Source of the DNA: Eptesicus fuscus | Lineage: Eukaryota; Chordata; Mammalia; Chiroptera; Vespertilionidae | NCBI RefSeq assembly: GCF_027574615.1 | Contig: NC_072480.1 | Coordinates: 32,356,001 to 32,420,000, forward strand | DNA: 64,000 nt | Reading direction: 5' to 3' | Part shown: piece by piece, positions 11,700 to 23,318 of the stretch | Position numbering within the stretch: the stretch's first letter is position 1 | How the letters are laid out: the number at the start of each line of letters is the position of its first letter | The notes under the pieces: generated by a model | Database searches by the model: none | Told to the model about the DNA's origin: nothing | What the model saw: only the letters and a program-made list of their open reading frames with translations | Program-made: the position numbers and the translations under genes

Positions 11700-11744
11700 T
11701 ATAGTATAATATAATATAATATAATATAATATAATATAATATAA
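11700..11744. repeat. (TATAA)n microsatellite
   Basis: About eight 'tataa' units directly after the Helitron 3' end. Similar 'tataatataa' also lies between the two Helitrons, so they probably inserted into one AT-rich tract that later expanded. Confidence 0.85.
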
Positions 11745-14096
11745 GTCAAATATTAGCATACTTCGAACATCAGGTAAACACTATGTGAAAGAAATAATTT
11801 ACACACAAAAGAGTTGCAAAACGTTGGTGATATATATCACTAAAAACATTGGAAACATAAAAGCCAATATAATTTACGGATGTGAAAAAGGTGAAATATA
11901 ACGCAGCTGAAGATTACCCTAATAGCTTACTTGTTAGGTCAACTGAAACTTGTCTATATAGGTGGTCTATATCTAATGAAGTTTAGATGCCATAGCTTCC
12001 CTGGCATCATCAATGGAATAAAATCCCAAAATTAAAGAATTAAGAAACTTGGACTGAATCTCTCATGTGTGATGCACATAATCTCACCCTTCCTATGTTC
12101 CATAAGAAGGCCCATAAGACACTGCCTTCTTTAGGGCATTGAGAAATCCATTAGTGAGGGAAACATCTGCATCACTGAATAATTCTGTAGTGTTCTTTTG
12201 TGTAGGCCAGGATGACTATACCAGATAATGCTACTGAGATGGTAGTCTAATTTTAGGAGATGAGGGCATCCCAGAATACCAAATACCAAGTAGCAACACT
12301 GAATCATCAAACACATGATGTATAAGTTAGCCATAAAGGACAAAGTGAATATTAGATAACCAGAATGTTTTGATATACAAAAATCTTTGGCAGTCACTGA
12401 ATTAAATAGATAGATTGCATATTAGTATATTTTTATTTATATAATAGGAAACACTCTAAGTCTGGTGCAAGAAACCTGATTCAAGTAATCAAAAAAATTA
12501 GTTTCAGATCTAACTCAGTTAACAGATCTGGAGCCCCTTGATTGAAAATGCTGTTGAGCCCCCTTAAGGAAGGACCTTACACCATTGCCACAAGTACACA
12601 CTTTAAATCCTCCTACAAGCCTTCCCCAGAGGGACCCTTGGCCATTTGATAATGTGGGTATACAATGGGGAAGAGGGCATCCCCGGGGCCTTTTAGAGAT
12701 AACAACACCGGCTCCAAATTAATAGTAATTTCTGATGACACAAAGCACCTCTGTGACCCATGAGTCTAGGGGCTTTATGGTAGTCATGTGATAGATGAAA
12801 TTAAGACTGAGTCAAAGGCCCATGAATCTACTTGTGTTTATTTCCTCCATTTCATAGTGAAATAATACACTTGAAACTGGCAGAGTCTTCACACTGATCT
12901 GTGGGGTGAAGCCATTAAGGCTAAATAAAAGCCTCAGTCACTTTTCTATTCTTGCTAGATAATAAATAAAGTGATACTGCATCCCAGGAGAAATTTCAGA
13001 GATTAACACTACCATTGAATAACTGAAAAAATGTAGGAATGGTTTTAATGATCACATTCCTATTTAATTTACCAGTATGGCCTATGCAGAAGGCAGATGG
13101 ATCTTGAAGAATGACTGTGGACTATTGTAAAGTAATGAGGTGATGACTCCAATTACAACTGCTGCCCTCGCTATAATACTTTCAGTGGAGAAAATCATCA
13201 GAGCTCCTGGTATTTGGTATGCAGCTATTGACCTGGTTAATGCTTTTTTCTTTACACCAATTTGTAAGAACCACCAGAAGCTATTTGTTTTCACCTGCCA
13301 GGACTAACAGTATATCTTCACCGTGCTGCCTCAGGGCTGCATCAATTCTCTTGCTCTTTGCCATAACATTTTCAATGAGATCTTGATTATCTTGACATTT
13401 CACAAATCATCCATTGGTCCATTAAACTGATGTCATATAGGTCCTGATGAACATAACATAACAAGTACTTTAAATGGTTTAGTAAGACATTCGTGAATGA
13501 AAGAATGGAAAATAAACTCCACTAAAATTTCCCCCATCATCACCTCCATGCATTGTCTGGAGGTTTAAAGGTCTAGATCATGATGAGATATATACTCTAG
13601 GGTAAAAAACAAGTTGCTGCACCTCACACCACTTAACACACAAAAATACCCCCACAAAAAAACACACCACCTGTTAGATATTTTTGGATTTTGGAGAAAA
13701 CATACTTTACTTGAATGTGCTACTTCAACCCTTCTACAGAGTCATCTATAAGGTTCCTTGCTTGATTACAGACTAGATCAAACAAAGGTACTAATGAAAG
13801 TTCAAACTATAGAATAAGCTGCTCGACCTCTCAGTTCTTATGATTCAACAAACCCAATGTTACTGAAAATGTCTATGGAAAATAAGGATGCTCTATGAAA
13901 TATTTTGCAAACACTAAAAGGGAATCACAATATACATGTCTAGGATTTTGGAGCTGATCTATGCTATCTTTTGCACAAAACTATTCTCCCTTTGAGAAAA
14001 AAAGTATCTGTTTTGATACTGGGCCTTGGTAGAAACTGAGAACTTAATCAGGTCAACCATGTAGCCTGAGATTCATTAACTGGACATTATTTGATA

Positions 14097-14547
14097 CTAG
14101 TGGCCCTTCATGCACGTGGGGAGGGTGTCCCTCAGCCCGGCCTGCACCCTCTCCAATCTGACACCCCTCAGGGGATGTCTGACTGCCGGTTAAGGCCCAA
14201 TTCTGGGGATTGGGCCTAAACTGGCAGTTGGACATCCCTCTAGCAATCTGGGACCACTGGCTCCTAACCACTCACATGCCTGCCTTCCTGATTGCCCCTA
14301 ACCACTCTGCCTGCTGGTGTGTCACCCCCAACTGCCCCCCCTGCCGGCCTGCTCACCCCCAACTGCCCCCCCACCAGCCTGCTGGTCCCCACTGTCCCCT
14401 CTGCCAGCCTGATAACCCCCAACTGCCCCCCCAACCCTGCTTGTCCCTAAACACCTCTGGCTGGGCCCTGCCACCATGACTTTGTCTGGAATGACATCTG
14501 GAATGTCTCCCGGTCTAATTAGCATATTACCTTTTTATTAGTATAGA
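14097..14547 (-). mobile_element. Helitron (HeliBat-like), hairpin/minisatellite subfamily
   Basis: Plus strand opens A|CTAGTGGCCCTTCATGCACG and closes 'tacctttttattagtataga|T'. An internal hairpin has arms 14175-14201 and 14209-14235. A minisatellite of 'ctgcccccc..ccggcctgctcaccccc' type units fills 14280-14450. Inserted in the ERV-L pol region. Confidence 0.9.
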
Positions 14548-15118
14548 TAACTAGCCATAGGGATGGTATGCACATCAATATTCTACCACAAATATAAAAG
14601 GTATATAAGATGCCACACTTGGGCAGGTCCAGAAGGTTTAAGTAGGTTGTATGAATAGGTGGCCTAGACTCCTTCAACACCAGCTTATGTTTCATTGTCT
14701 TCTCTATCAAAATTCAAACTTACGGAATCCTGGGTGTGCCTATGACTAACTAACTGAGGAAGGACAAACTTGAGCATGCTTTACAGATCAGTTTTCACAT
14801 ATGCAGGTGCGATCCAGAAGTGGACAGTGGCAGCACTAGCACACCATTCAGGGTGACTCTGAAGGACAGTGGTGATGGCAATTCTCCCCAGTGTGCATAA
14901 CATTACTACGTGGGATACCTTTTAATTAGGCTGACCAAAAACGGAGACCAATAGTAAGTCCTAGATATGTTATTATTCTCTGTGATTATATTAGACCTTT
15001 CCATCATGAAAGAGGCAAATAGACACACATTCTGGATAAGAATTTCCCTGCCTTATCCACACTACTTCTGCTTATACCCTCCTTTGTTTTCTCTAAAAAT
15101 GCCTGATATTGAGGGCAT

Positions 15119-15431
15119 TCAAAAAGTTATAAACTTTCAGTTATAAGATAAACAAGTATCAGGGATATAATATACAACATGATGACTATAGTTAACACTG
15201 CAGTATGGTGGATTTAGAAGTTGTGAAGAGAGTATACCCTAAAAGTTTTCATCACAAGGAAAAAAATACACACAGTTTTGTTTGTTGTATTTAACTATGT
15301 AAGGTAATGAATGTTAACTAAACTTAGTGTGGTAATCATTTTGCAATATATGTAAGTCAATCTATTATAGTATATCTTAAACTTATATTGCCCTTTATGT
15401 CAATTGTATCTTAATGAAAGTTAAAGAAAAA
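15119..15431 (+). mobile_element. L1 3' UTR fragment inside the provirus
   Basis: Reads 'cagttataagataaacaagt', 'atgatgactatagttaacac', 'atcacaaggaaaaaaata', 'aatgttaactaaacttagtg', 'aagtcaatctattatagtat', 'tatgtcaattgtatcttaat': the 3' UTR of a mid-age L1. A related tail lies at 33655-33980. Confidence 0.8.
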
Positions 15432-15835
15432 CCAAAAGCAAAATAACCAGTCCACTGTCATGGTACTCTACACAGCATTGAATATGAACTGGAATTAATG
15501 TTACATCAAAAGAAATACAGCAATGGGCTCATGCCCATGGAATCAACCAGTCTTACCAATTACTCAATTACTATTAAGGACACAAATAGCACCAATTAGG
15601 AAACAGCATCCTGGAAAGATGCCATTTTGTTTTACAGGATGTAGGTTATGTGTTTAATCAGTGGCTATTGTATGGTGCTGTTTTTCCTGCAGCCGGAACA
15701 CATGGATCTCTGTATCAAGGAGTGGAAGTAGCTCTTCCCACCAGAACACCCAACAACCCACCAGCACAATTTCTGCTTTTACCCCAGCCACTTTGAACTT
15801 TGCTAGCTTAGAAATCTGATTCTCCAAAGGGGGCA

Positions 15836-16072
15836 ATGCTTTCAAAGAGGACACACAATAGTTCCATTGAATTAAAAACTGATATTTCCACATGGCTTAT
15901 TTTTGCCTATGAACTAACAGGCAAATATAAAAATAAAAAAAGTTTACATCCTGGAGTGATTGACCCTGATTACCAGAATGAAATGAGGAGCTGCTACACA
16001 ATAGTATCAAGGAGGACTATGAACTCAGGGAATTATCTGGTGGACTCTTCGTACTTGCATGCTCAATATTAA
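15836..16072 (+). pseudogene. dUTPase-like remnant of the ERV-L-like provirus
   Basis: A 78-codon open frame downstream of pol contains GVIDPDYQNEM. This matches the conserved dUTPase motif (the usual GVIDxDYxG region), which ERV-L elements carry after integrase. A hydrophobic 'stWLIFAYEL' stretch precedes it at the spacing expected for the upstream strands. The ATG at 15836 is probably internal; the original domain began in the pol reading frame. The enzyme would cleave dUTP to dUMP, but the surviving piece lacks the N-terminal and C-terminal motifs. Confidence 0.65.
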
Positions 16073-16640
16073 AGAAACTGAAAAAACTACAGCAACCAAT
16101 ACAAAGCAATGTGAATGAGGACTGAGGCCCTTTAGAAAGAATGGTTTAGTTACTCCACCAGGAAATAATCCAGAGCATCAAGGAAGCTGTCATTATCCAG
16201 GATAACCTGATAACCAGTTACAGAATGGCCAGAGCAGCAATGTATATTTTCTCTATGGTTGTTGCAACTTGTGTGTTTGTATGGAGGAATTATTCTCTTC
16301 TCTTTCATCTTCCTTAGCCTCTGCTTCCCCTCTTTGTTAAATTTTGTACAAAAGCCCCTGGGGGGTTAACCTGAGAATTTAGTTTTTAGGTAACAAGAAT
16401 ATTCCTCAACAACAGGAATATGTTAAAAGTGAAACTGTGACTGAGTTTGAGGAATAATGAATACAGCCCACAACAGATCTAATGACTGTTGGGGCTCTGC
16501 GTCTCATTAAGGGAAGACTGAAAATTTCCTCACTCTTAAGAAATATAAACATAAGCTTTAGATAGTGTACTGTGGCTATACTGTTGTAAGGGATTTCAAT
16601 GTGTATAGAAGAGTACATATAAAAACTGGATGCCAAATGG

Positions 16641-17716
16641 TGGGCTGGGCCAGTTATCAATGTATTGCCTCTCAACTTCGAATGCACTCTTAATATATGC
16701 TATAGGATAAACAGTGGAATCCTTTTAAACATTTACCATTTTAAGTGAGCATATTATAAAGCTTTTTGAGAAGAGGGCACTTTAGAAACATTACAGAAGG
16801 GTCTTGCTACATTTTCTGGTGAATGGACAGGGGTCAGTGGTGTCGACATGGCAACGTCTGGTTGATTGTGGCGGAGACAGAAGCTAAATGCAGCCCCTCT
16901 GCCACTTCACAGCCCAGAATCTTCGTGAATTTTTCCTCAGTCTTCTGAATGAGGAAATCAGAGGCTCCCGCTTCCTGCCAACAGCTACCTGCCCAGACTC
17001 CTTGGTCAAGCTCCATCATGGTCTGTACTCCAGGATTACCTCCTGCTTATCCACTAACTCCAGCCCAAGCAGCAAAACTCTGTTATCCAGTAATTGAACA
17101 CAGCTTCTCCAGTGAGAGTTGGACCACTTCCAAGTTTACCCTTCCTCAGGTACTTTCCCTCAGCCTCAGGTACCATATTGAGTTTGTTTCTTTATATTTT
17201 AGAGTTAATAATTTCTCATACTTGAGAATCTTTATATATATGTATACACACACATATATACATACTAGAGGCCTGGTGCACAAAATTTGTGCACTCGGGG
17301 GTCGGAGGGAGGGGCGGTCCCTCAGCCTGGCCTGCACCTTCTTACAGTCTGGGAGCCCTCAGGGGATGTCCAACTGATGGCTTAGGCCTGCTCCCTGCCA
17401 CGGCCACTGCACTCGCCAGCTGTGAGAGGCTTCTGGCTGAGCAGCACTCCCCCTGTGGGAGTCCACTGACCACCAGGGGTCAGCTCCTGCATTGAGCATC
17501 AGCCTCCTGGTGGTCAGAGCGCCTCATAGTGACCGTTTGTTCCGCTGTTTGGTCGATTTGCATATTAGCCTTTTGTTATATAGGATAAGAATCTTTTTAC
17601 ATAGATATACATATATTTTAACAATGCAATTAGATGCTGCAATTAATAATTCTTTATACTAATCTACCCCTGTTTAACCTACTATATTTTTAATCTCTTG
17701 ATTAGATCTATACTAA
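16641..17716 (+). repeat. 3' LTR of the ERV-L-like provirus, split by a Helitron
   Basis: Starts near 'tgggctgggccagttatcaa'; 'aatatatgctataggataaa' aligns with the 5' LTR. Ends near 'ttaatctcttgattagatc'. Without the Helitron at 17265-17585 it is about 755 bases, close to the 5' copy. The two LTRs have diverged strongly. Confidence 0.6.
17265..17585 (-). mobile_element. Helitron (HeliBat-like, non-autonomous)
   Basis: Plus strand opens A|CTAGAGGCCTGGTGCACAAA and closes 'agccttttgttatatagga|T'. It contains 'gatttgcatatta' (octamer complement) and a CTCF-like core 17470-17483 (one base off the optimum). Inserted in the 3' LTR. Confidence 0.92.
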
Positions 17717-17723
17717 TTAAATA

Positions 17724-17840
17724 TCCTATATAATAAAGAGCTAATATGCTAATTAGATGGAACAGCAGAACAACTTTCTGGACAAAGCCGGGGCTGGGAG
17801 GCCAAACCCCTTACATGAATTTCATGCATCAGGCCTCTGG
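17724..17840 (+). mobile_element. Very short Helitron (117 bp)
   Basis: Begins A|TCCTATATAATAAAGAGC and ends 'gaatttcatgcatcaggcc' then TCTGG|T (CTAG with one change). Only the two termini and about 60 bases between remain. Confidence 0.88.
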
Positions 17841-18462
17841 TGTTATTAATATTTATTCATAGGTTGGCTTTCATTTTTTTAAACTGACAATTGTTTTTTG
17901 CTTTTTTCTGAATAAATCTGTTTAAAAATTATTTTGTTTTTTTCCATTATTTCCTTTTACTTCTATATACATGAACACATTTTATTGTATTAAGTACCTA
18001 CAAGTAATTTAAATTGCATATTAAGATTAACTCAGATAATAAGGTAATAAATACATTTACTCTTTTTTGAACTTTGCAAGAATTTTGAAGTTTTTGAAAA
18101 GATGTACTTATGTAGCTTTTAACATATTCCTGTTGTTGAGCCATATTTCAAGTTTTTAATTTTTCTCATGAATTATACATATTTATAATTTTTCCCCAAT
18201 AATTTTTAATAATTATCTTATAACCCTGAACTGTGATATGGGATTTTTTTTGTCCTAAGAAATAATTAAAATTTGTTGCTGTTGTATTTGGTTTCCCCAT
18301 ACCTCCTTCGCCCTTCAAAATAATTTCTTGTGCCCTGTTTCTATTTTTTATTTTTCATTATTATTTCTTTAAATATATATATATTTATTTTAAATTTGTA
18401 TCTGATCATTTCTTATGGTTCAATTTCTATGTTGCTTCTTTTTAGTGGTTCTTATACATAGA
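17841..18462. other. AT-rich stretch, possibly old antisense LINE
   Basis: Low-complexity T-rich sequence with phrases such as 'tcaagtttttaatttttctc' that could be decayed LINE. Nothing firm is visible. Confidence 0.35.
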
Positions 18463-18875
18463 CTAGTGGCTGGTGCATGGATTCATGCACATTGAAAGGA
18501 AAATAATTAGAAGAAATATTTTAATATTGCTATTTGCCCTTTCTCCCTCAGCACCTGGGAGCCGGGCAGCAGCCCCACCCCCGCTGCCACAGCTAGTTGC
18601 GATCGGCCAGGTGATCGGCCCTTGCTCACACCCACCTTGGCCTGGCACCACCTGCTCTCCTGCTCCACCATCCCGCCACGGGTCCCACTCTCATTGGGGC
18701 CCATTGGGGCTGGCAGCGCCTCCATTGCCACCCGCTGTCAGTGCCGCATCACTGACGCCCACCATGTTCCACACCACCCCCTGGTGGTCAGCATACGCAT
18801 AGTGAGCGGTCAACCTCCTGGTCAAATTCAAGGCTCGAGGGGACAATTTGCATATTTCGTGTTTATTATATAGGA
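18463..18875 (-). mobile_element. Helitron (HeliBat-like, non-autonomous)
   Basis: Plus strand opens A|CTAGTGGCTGGTGCATGGAT and closes 'gtgtttattatatagga|T'. It contains a CTCF-like core on the minus strand (18776-18787) and an octamer complement 'atttgcat'. Interior related to the copy at 31252-31778. Confidence 0.9.
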
Positions 18876-19714
18876 TAATATAGTATATTCTTTTTGCATT
18901 AAGTAATTCCTAACTATACATATTCTTTCACTGAGACCTCTTATTGAAGTTGCTTTTCTCATGAGAATATTTACTTATGCTTCACCACTTAGCTTAGCCA
19001 TGATTAATCTGAGAGTGCGTTAAATGAAATTAAATTCTCTGCTTGAATCTTTCTGAAACTTTGTGGGCCACACAGCATTGAATTGGAATACAAAAGTATA
19101 TGATGCCTGAGTGGTGGGTATGAATTCTCAGGAACAATTTTATTCTCTCTCTACCAAATTAAAGTGAAGAGAAGCCAGTTTCTTTGTGTCTCCTTTTGTG
19201 TATTGAGTTTAATCCCTAAGTATAGCCTTTTGCAATCCTAATATTCATAGGATGTGCATGTAAAATTACACTACTGAGACAGATCCTTAAACTTCTCCCC
19301 TCACCTTAGAACTCTCTGAGTCTCAAAGCAGAAGCTCAAATTTTCATACTGGGCAGAAACTCTCAGGGAAAATAAGCATGTAAGTGGTTACTCCACAGAT
19401 TTTCTGATTATTTTCTTCACAGACTATCTTATTTTAGAGTATTTACATTTCTTCTTTGATATCAGTTCAAAATTGCATGTATGTAAAATGGTCTGTTGTG
19501 AACCAAAATTTTACTGTTCAATATAGGAGGGTAATTTCATCTCCTATAGTGGTTAAAAACAATAAATAATATAAAATAATTTACCACTTTTCAAAAAACA
19601 GAGTACTACTTAAAGTTATTTCAAAATTCAGAAGATATTGAGCTGATAAAAATATAAGTGGAATATACATAAAAATAAATGACTAGAGTATTAAAATGAC
19701 TACTCTACATATTA
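18876..19714. other. Unassigned AT-rich sequence
   Basis: No element termini, coding signal or long repeat recognised. Confidence 0.5.
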
Positions 19715-19729
19715 GCGAATATCATTTTC

Positions 19730-19731
19730 TT

Positions 19732-19765
<34 letters not shown>

Positions 19766-19961
19766 ATATTTTATTTTATTAATTTTTTACAGAGAGGAAG
19801 GGAGAGGGACAGAGAGCTAGAAACATCGACCAGCTGCCTCCTGCACACCCCCTACCGGAGATGTGCCCGCAACCAATGTACATGCCCTTGACCGGAATCG
19901 AACCTGGGACCTTTCAGTCCACAGACCGACGCTCTATCCACTGAGCCAAACCGGTTTTGGC
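19730..19961 (-). mobile_element. Ves-type SINE, young, with 15-bp target-site duplication
   Basis: Antisense SINE with a long poly-T head, 'agaaacatcgaccagctgcc', 'aatcgaacctgggacctttc' (B box complement) and 'tctatccactgagccaaacc' (A box complement). The 15-base 'gcgaatatcattttc' is exactly repeated at 19715-19729 and 19962-19976. An intact duplication and a clean tRNA-like head suggest a recent insertion. Confidence 0.93.
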
Positions 19962-19976
19962 GCGAATATCATTTTC

Positions 19977-20510
19977 AATGGTAAGCAATAATACTATTAC
20001 TATTAACATTTTAATTTCATATTCTTTGGGAAGTTCTTGTAAATGCAATAAGAACAAAATAAGTAAACAATTATATCTTACATTTTCTTCTTTTCTGATA
20101 CTGTGATTTGAGATGATAAAATCCAGAAAACACAGGAAATAAAAGAAATAATATGATATATGGCAAATTGACTACACATAAACATAAAAGCAATGACAAT
20201 TTTCTCTACAGTAGTAAAAACTAGTTGAGGTATATACAAAACTGTGAAATGTTTAGAAAACTAAGATTTTTAAAAGGAAAGTATATGATTTTTAAAACAC
20301 TTTTCTGTACATCTGAAACTAATACAGGAAAATATTGAATGTAACCTGAAATTGAAAAATAGAAAATTAATTTAAAAAAGGAATGTATTGGAGTTATAAG
20401 TAGAAAATTTAACACCTTTAATAACACCATAAAACAAATACATAAAAAAATTGGAATACATATACTCCGCATTCTTAGGAAAACTCCTAATATTACAACA
20501 AAGCTAATTT
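19977..20510. other. Unassigned AT-rich sequence
   Basis: No supportable feature; frames are short and stop-rich. Confidence 0.5.
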
Positions 20511-20512
20511 CT

Positions 20513-20590
20513 TATATAGATCTATCTCTATCTCTTTCATCTCTATCTCTCTATATCTATCTATCTATCTACCGCTCACCTATCTATCAT
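20513..20590. repeat. (TCTA/TCTC)n microsatellite
   Basis: Imperfect 'tatctctatctc' changing to 'tatctatctatctatc', a typical compound tetranucleotide repeat. Confidence 0.85.
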
Positions 20591-21929
20591 CCCATTTTAA
20601 ATGTGAGTAGAATAATAATTTTTAACTAAATTATACAAAATAGCTGAGAAATCATTTAAAACATTTATAGTTGGCCTTTGTTACCTAATATTAATATAAA
20701 ACACATCTCTTTTAATATAAGGAATTGTCTTAGGGTTAGATAAAAAACACTAAAATAGAACCCAAATGATGACCTCACATATCAAATTTATTATATGACA
20801 AAGTGAGTGTTGCATTTTAGTTGCAAAGGGATTTTAAAATAGTTCTGACACATGTGATAGACTCATAAAGTATGTACATATTTTCAAGAATAAACATATA
20901 AAATAAATAAATTTCAAATTAATTAAAATTTGAAAGGAAACACAAGAGAGAAAAGCAATTATTGAAAAGACTGAACAATCTAAAGATCCAGATAATTTTT
21001 TTTTTTTTTTTTGGTAAAGGGGGATAAACTGAATCTTTAGAAGAGAAATATAGTTCATATATTTTAAAGTTATATTGTAAGGAAAGTGTAACAGAAACAT
21101 AAATAAATAGAGGGATACTCTAAATGACTATTAATTTCAAATGTTAAAATCTGTAAAATGATAATAGAATTTTCAAATTTAGAAAATAATGACAGTTATA
21201 TACAAAAATAGATAAGACAGGCAGCTCACAAGGTAACAACCCCAAATTACCTGAGAAGTAAAAGGATGTAAAAGTAAGCAACAAAAATATATAATTTTAT
21301 TCTAATAGATTAGCAAAAACTTTATTTTAAGTACTACACATATCGGCGGTGAATATAAGGTAGAAAATGATCTATTTCCTAATAGAAATGTATAACTTGT
21401 GAGCACAATTATGAGTCACTCTAGAATAAGTACTTAAATATAAAATTTGAAAAATAGAAGGCACACACTTTAGTCCATTAATCTCTCTCTTGGTAATTCA
21501 AAAACGTTTAAATAAAATCATCAGACCTAAATAAAAATAAAGTGAATATCAATCAATGGAGAAAAGTCTCAGATTTGTTACAGCTGTTTGGGGAGGATGA
21601 ATAAAATGATTAGAGGGAATAACTTAAGTCTATACAGTGAACTTTGAGGAATTTCCCTGTTACATTGTTCTGCCTACAGTTTCAAAATAATAGTTCTAAT
21701 TATCATTAGCTATATAAAACTATGACCACTGAAGTATCATCTTCAATTACATAAGGAGAAATATATGAACAGACATCTTACAAGACAGAAGTGAGGATAA
21801 GCAAAGAAACAAGACATATCCACTTGCTAATTTTCTTTTGTAACTTAGAAATTAAAGGTATAGATGTTTTAATTAATTTATTAGCTAGCATCTGTGATAA
21901 AGTTTGGACCCAGTGATCTTACAACATTA

Positions 21930-21935
<6 letters not shown>
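20591..21935. other. Unassigned AT-rich sequence
   Basis: A T/A-rich stretch with a short poly-T at 20998-21012. The 88-codon minus frame at 20834-21100 has no recognisable domain. Confidence 0.45.

Positions 21936-21985
<50 letters not shown>
21936..21985. repeat. (TA)n microsatellite
   Basis: About 25 uninterrupted AT units ending exactly at the A preceding a Helitron CTAG end. Confidence 0.95.
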
Positions 21986-21986
<1 letters not shown>

Positions 21987-22366
21987 TAGAGGCCCAGTGC
22001 ATGATTGAATCATGCATGTGTAGGGTCCCCTACACGCTTTCGCTTTCGATCGCGGGGGGAGCTGGGTGCCTGTCTGCTGGTGCAGGAGCAGACAGGCACC
22101 CAGCTCCCCCGCTTTTGATGGTCCGTGGCGGGATGTGAGCTCGCTGCCCCAGAGGCCCTTTCTGTGCCGCAGCACAGCCATGGCACAGACGCTGAGCTCG
22201 TGCCGCCAGGAGCTCGCGCTGCCACTGGCAATGTGAGCTCAGCATCCTGCTGGCTCAATCAGCTACCCCGGCCACCCTGAGTCCCGCCCCCTGCGCCTCC
22301 CACTGGCCCAATTATGGGCATAGTGGAGTGATGGTAATTTACATATTACCATTTTATTAGGTAGGA
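21986..22366 (-). mobile_element. Helitron (HeliBat-like), first of an abutting pair
   Basis: Plus strand opens A|CTAGAGGCCCAGTGCATGAT and closes 'taccattttattaggtagga'. The 5' end abuts the next Helitron with no host base. The interior differs from most copies: a long inverted repeat around 'agctgggtgcctgtctgctg' and 'cagacaggcacccagctcc' at 22060-22105. Confidence 0.88.
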
Positions 22367-22774
22367 TTAGAGGCCTGGTGCACAAATTCATGCACCAGTG
22401 GGGACCCTTAGCCTGGCCAGCAGGATCATGCAGAAACCGGCTCTCTGACATCCCCCAAGTGGTCCTGGATTGTGAGAGGGCACAGGCCAGGCCGAGGGAC
22501 CACACTGGTGCACAATTGGGGCTGGGGAGGGATGCGGGAGGTTGGCCACCAGGGGAGGGGCTGCTGGAGGGCTCCAGGGCATGTCCAGCCTGTCTTGCTC
22601 AGTCCCCGGACCCCAGCAGCAAGCTAATCTATTGGTCAGAACATCTGCTTCCTGGTGGTCAGTGCACATCATAGCTGGTGGTTGAATGGCCTTAGCATGT
22701 CATTAGCATATTTTGCTTTGATTAGTTTAATGAATGACCAGACACTTAGCATATTAGGCTTTTATTATATAGGC
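22367..22774 (-). mobile_element. Helitron (HeliBat-like), second of an abutting pair
   Basis: Plus strand opens TTAGAGGCCTGGTGCACAAA (CTAG with C to T) and closes 'ggcttttattatataggc|T'. Interior 'ccttagcatgtcattagcat' matches the outer Helitron at 48822-49939. Confidence 0.88.
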
Positions 22775-22899
22775 TATGTATATGTACATACACATATTTA
22801 TATTTATACATATTATATATATATCCATCTAATATTTATTAGATTAGAAGTTCACTAATATTATAAGGAGTAAAACAAGCAGAACTTAGGACTCAAGCT

Positions 22900-23263
22900 A
22901 CTGTTTTTACAGTATTTTTATTTGATCCATTTATATATTGCAAAATGATAGCCACCATAGTGTTTGTTAATGCCTCCATCATGTCACATCATTTGTGTGT
23001 GTGTATGTGTGTGGTGAGAACATTTAAGATCTACTCAGTAACTTTCAAGCATAGAATTTAGCTTTATAATCACCTTGCTGGACTGGATCTCCAGAATTTA
23101 TTTATCTTATAACTGGAAGTTTGTACCCCTTGACCAACATCTCATTATTTCCCTCATACTCCAACCCCTGCTAAATTGCAAACTGATTTTGGTATTTGGT
23201 TACCTTTTTAGTCTATATTTATTTAGGTATAATTGTCATATAACATTATAATGTAAGCTTAAG
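22900..23263 (-). mobile_element. Antisense L1 3' UTR fragment
   Basis: Reads 'gagaacatttaagatctact', 'gactggatctccagaattta', 'ataactggaagtttgtaccc', 'cttgaccaacatctcattat' and 'ttaggtataattgtcatata', the reverse complement of a mid-age L1 tail. Confidence 0.8.
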
Positions 23264-23318
23264 CCTTTGATAGCTTAGCTGGTAGAGCAGAGGACTGTAG
23301 TGGATGAACTCAAGCTAC
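23264..23318 (+). pseudogene. tRNA-Tyr(GTA) 5'-half pseudogene with intron start
   Basis: 'cctttgatagcttagctggt' and 'agagcagaggactgtag' match the first 37 bases of mammalian tRNA-Tyr, with the GTA anticodon at the end ('ctgtag'). The next bases 'tggatgaactcaag' replace the exon after the anticodon, where tRNA-Tyr genes have their intron. The 3' half (T arm, acceptor) is absent, so this is not a working tRNA. An A-rich run follows. Confidence 0.7.

Larger units (their letters stand above)
9866..12500 (+). pseudogene. gag-like remnant of the ERV-L-like provirus
   Basis: Non-Helitron parts (9866-10589 and 11745-12500) sit where gag belongs. Phrases such as 'acagagagaaaatgacaagc' (10119) look like the ERV-L internal region. 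No frame longer than about 90 codons survives. Assignment rests mostly on position between the primer site and pol, so the limits are approximate. Confidence 0.4.
12540..15835 (+). pseudogene. pol remnant (protease, RT, RNase H/integrase region) of ERV-L-like provirus
   Basis: The region around 12630-12720 reads like the ERV-L protease part (frame with '...DPWPFDNVG...'). The reverse transcriptase is clearest at 13080-13380, where the uninterrupted stretch YAAIDLVNAFF precedes a block ending near 'TVLPQGC'. A TAA stop sits at 13305-13307, and a frame change is needed upstream near 13135. Further pol-like sequence continues to about 15100 and from 15440 to 15830, split by a Helitron (14097-14547) and an L1 tail (15119-15431). 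It cannot make a working enzyme. Confidence 0.65.
9156..17716 (+). mobile_element. Degenerate ERV-L-like (class III) provirus with both LTRs
   Basis: Similar blocks bound the region. 'gttattca..ttgcct...caatatatgct' at about 9160 recurs as 'gttatcaatgtattgcct...taatatatgct' at about 16652. The ends 'tttcaatctctcaattggatt' and 'tttttaatctcttgattagatc' also match. Between them lie a tRNA-Leu-like primer site, gag-like and pol remnants and a dUTPase-like frame after pol, the order typical of ERV-L. No env was recognised, as usual for this group. It is broken by Helitrons (10590-11260, 11271-11699, 14097-14547, 17265-17585), an L1 tail and many stops and shifts. Confidence 0.75.
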
